Of a DNA stretch of 8,505 bases, positions 6,819 to 8,505 are shown piece after piece. Positions within the stretch are counted from its first letter, which is position 1. The number at the start of each line of letters is the position of its first letter. The notes beneath the pieces are model-generated. The model ran no database searches, had not been told where the DNA came from, and worked only from the letters and a program-made list of their open reading frames with translations. A program made the position numbers and the translations under genes. This DNA is from Flavobacteriales bacterium. Lineage in GTDB: Bacteria > Bacteroidota > Bacteroidia > NS11-12g > UBA955. The stretch is from the NCBI GenBank assembly GCA_947464515.1, contig CANHXF010000063.1, positions 1-8,505 on the forward strand, read 5' to 3'.

Positions 6819-7337
6819 GACAGTCAGAGCATATTTAATTTGCTCTAAATGGTGCGTTCCGTGCCAAGCGTAATGTCGAATTAGGTCGCTCAAACTCACT
6901 TGACGTCCGCTTTCAGGGTGTTCTAGCGTTTTTACAAGCTGATTCGCAGCATCCTTTAACGATTCAAGCAACAACAACGACCATTTCTGATGCAATCCCA
7001 ATAAAATCAAATAAGACGCTTCATGATGAAAATCTGCATCGAGAGAACTTGCCCAAGCATTCTCATCATACGGTTGAATTTGAGATTGATCTTGGGTGAT
7101 AATGTGTTTGGTCCTGACGTAGGCATTCATGTGTGAATCCGCCAAATGATGCACAATTTGCTTAATCGACCAACCGCCTTCTCGATAGCTCAAATCCCAC
7201 TGAGATTCCTGAATAGTGGAAATCACCTTGGCCAATTCAGTAGGAAAATGTTGAATTTCTAAAACATGATTCAACAATTCTCCCAAAGATGTAGGTGCAT
7301 CCCAGTCAAATTTTGGCAAGTTTAATGGTTCGATCAT
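6810..7337 (-). CDS. yfiT: DinB-superfamily YfiT/BstA-like protein (putative bacillithiol S-transferase or metal-dependent hydrolase)
   Basis: This 175-residue cytoplasmic four-helix-bundle protein closely follows Bacillus YfiT in its signature stretches: YREGGWSIKQIVHHLADSHM (51-70), PYDENAW (89-95), HPESG (140-144) and YAWHGTHH (156-163). The three-histidine metal site is preserved: a histidine of the H63-H64 pair, H159 and H163. Members have been called metal-dependent hydrolases; the related BstA group conjugates bacillithiol to electrophiles. Which activity applies here is not shown by the sequence. The gene lies 3 bases (TTT) after the seryl-tRNA synthetase stop and has no promoter or Shine-Dalgarno of its own, so it should be cotranscribed with serS. 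Its stop abuts the stop of the convergent GT2 gene. Confidence 0.85.
   Translation of the reverse strand: MIEPLNLPKFDWDAPTSLGELLNHVLEIQHFPTELAKVISTIQESQWDLSYREGGWSIKQIVHHLADSHMNAYVRTKHIITQDQSQIQPYDENAWASSLDADFHHEASYLILLGLHQKWSLLLLESLKDAANQLVKTLEHPESGRQVSLSDLIRHYAWHGTHHLEQIKYALTVNN
6826..6846. repeat. Inverted repeat/hairpin in the 3' end of the YfiT-like gene
   Basis: AGAGCA (6826-6831) and TGCTCT (6841-6846) form a perfect 6-bp stem around a 9-base AT-rich loop. It lies 17 bases beyond the GT2 stop, so it could mark or protect the 3' end of that transcript. No T-tract follows on the plus strand, so it is a poor intrinsic terminator. It is also coding sequence on the minus strand. Confidence 0.3.
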
Positions 7338-7340
7338 AAA

Positions 7341-8505
7341 TTAGTTGATCATTGTAAATCCTGTATATTTCACCAATTCCTCTGGTACAACAATACCTTC
7401 TGGCGTTTGATAATTTTCTAGCAACGACGCTACAATTCTCGGCAATGCCAAGGCTGAACCGTTTAAGCTATGGGCCAATTCGGTTTTTCCTTCGGCGTTG
7501 CGGAAACGACATTTTAAGCGTGTGGTTTGGAAAGTTTCAAAATTACTCACCGAACTACATTCCAACCATTTTTCTTGGGCTGCGCTCCAGACTTCCATAT
7601 CATAGGTTTTTGCACTCGTAAAGCCCATATCGCCGCCACAAAGCAATAATACACGGTAATGCAATCCCAGCTTTTGCAATAATCCTTGCACGTACTGATT
7701 CATTTCTTCCAGCACTTCGTATGAACCCTCAGGCTTAACAATTTGTACTATTTCTATTTTATCAAACTGATGCAAGCGATTCAAACCTCTTACGTGAGCG
7801 CCATAACTTCCCGCTTCACGACGGAAACAAGGTGTATGTCCTGCATTTTTGACTGGCAATTGAGATTCTTGAAGAATGACATCCCTGTATAAATTGGTGA
7901 TGGGTACCTCTGCTGTTGGAATCAAATACAAATCATCCACACCCACATGATACATCTGACCTTCCTTATCAGGCAATTGACCCGTACCATATCCACTGTC
8001 TGCGTTAACCATCAATGGAGGTTGAATTTCCATGTATCCGGCTTTCCCTGCTTCATTTAGAAAAAACTGGATTAATGCACGCTGAAAAATGGCACCTTTT
8101 CCCTTGTATACAGGAAAACCCGCACCTGCAATTTTTACACCCAATTCGAAATCGATGATATCATATTTAGCCGCCAATTCCCAGTGCGGCAAGGCTCCCT
8201 CATGCAACTTGGGCATTTCGCCCCATAAGAACACCTGTTTGTTGTCTTCCGGTGTTTTTCCCTTGGGAACCTCAATAGAAGGCGCATTTGGAATGGTCAA
8301 TAACAGTTGTGTTAATTCCTGATCCAATAATTCAACATCGGATTCTAATTGCTTTAGTGAGTCTTTGATTTCGACACTCTGCAATTTCAAGATATCACCC
8401 TCGGCTTTTTTGCCTGTTTTATACAATTCGCCAATTTGCGATGTAATCTGATTGCCCTTGGCTTGTAACGATTCCATTTCTGTCCTTTTTGAACGATTTC
8501 TTTCG
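7341..8505 (-). CDS. serS: Seryl-tRNA synthetase, partial (5' end beyond the window)
   Basis: This class II synthetase charges tRNA-Ser (and tRNA-Sec where present) with serine. The frame stays open to the window edge. The residues before the ATG at 8477 read ERNRSKRTE and continue the N-terminal coiled-coil arm, so that ATG is internal and roughly 35-40 N-terminal residues are missing from view. Numbering from M at 8477, the tRNA-binding coiled coil covers about 1-60. Class II motif 1 lies around GAIFQRALIQFFL (128-140), with TAEVPITN next to the serine pocket. Motif 2 contains FRREAGSYGAHVRGLNRLHQ, and motif 3 contains NGSALALPRI near the C-terminus. The end ...TGFTMIN is intact. All motifs are present and the gene looks functional. 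The YfiT-like gene follows after 3 bases; the operon promoter lies outside the window. Confidence 0.95.
   Translation of the reverse strand, partial: ERNRSKRTEMESLQAKGNQITSQIGELYKTGKKAEGDILKLQSVEIKDSLKQLESDVELLDQELTQLLLTIPNAPSIEVPKGKTPEDNKQVFLWGEMPKLHEGALPHWELAAKYDIIDFELGVKIAGAGFPVYKGKGAIFQRALIQFFLNEAGKAGYMEIQPPLMVNADSGYGTGQLPDKEGQMYHVGVDDLYLIPTAEVPITNLYRDVILQESQLPVKNAGHTPCFRREAGSYGAHVRGLNRLHQFDKIEIVQIVKPEGSYEVLEEMNQYVQGLLQKLGLHYRVLLLCGGDMGFTSAKTYDMEVWSAAQEKWLECSSVSNFETFQTTRLKCRFRNAEGKTELAHSLNGSALALPRIVASLLENYQTPEGIVVPEELVKYTGFTMIN

Overview
The window reads as ordinary chromosomal DNA of a member of the Bacteroidota (Bacteroidetes). Three things point there. Two genes are preceded by the Bacteroidota-type -7 promoter element TAnnTTTG. 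None of the visible starts has a Shine-Dalgarno sequence. The protein repertoire also fits: an actinobacterial/Bacteroidota-type cystathionine beta-synthase with tandem CBS domains, a YfiT/BstA-like DinB protein and a GT-C/TPR fusion. I cannot name a genus. I see no tRNA or rRNA gene, CRISPR array, insertion sequence, phage gene or defence system.

Layout. (1) Bases 86-2878, plus strand: a large membrane glycosyltransferase of the GT-C/GT39-like type, with an unrecognised N-terminal domain of about 177 residues and C-terminal TPR-like repeats. (2) Bases 5885 down to 2895, minus strand: a tight three-gene operon, cystathionine beta-synthase, then methionine aminopeptidase (7-base gap), then an MBL-fold hydrolase (1-base TGATG overlap). 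It is driven from a short divergent region at 5886-6008. (3) Bases 6009-6809, plus strand: a family 2 glycosyltransferase resembling dolichyl-phosphate beta-glucosyltransferase (ALG5-like). (4) Bases 8505 down to 6810, minus strand: seryl-tRNA synthetase (its 5' end lies outside the window), followed after 3 bases by a DinB-superfamily YfiT/BstA-like protein.

How the genes may work together. The GT2 enzyme could make polyprenyl-phosphate sugar of the kind used by GT-C enzymes such as the first gene, though the two lie about 3 kb apart. Cystathionine beta-synthase acts in transsulfuration from homocysteine toward cysteine, methionine aminopeptidase recycles N-terminal methionine, and the YfiT-like protein belongs to a family linked to the cysteine-containing thiol bacillithiol. 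A loose sulfur-amino-acid theme is therefore possible but is inference only.

The genes are packed very densely. Convergent pairs are separated by 16 and 0 bases, with no convincing intrinsic terminator in either gap. The most notable non-coding signals are two nearly identical promoter/start cassettes that predict almost leaderless mRNAs, and a 12-bp perfect palindrome touching the -7 element of the cystathionine beta-synthase operon. I did not find a clearly new biological system.
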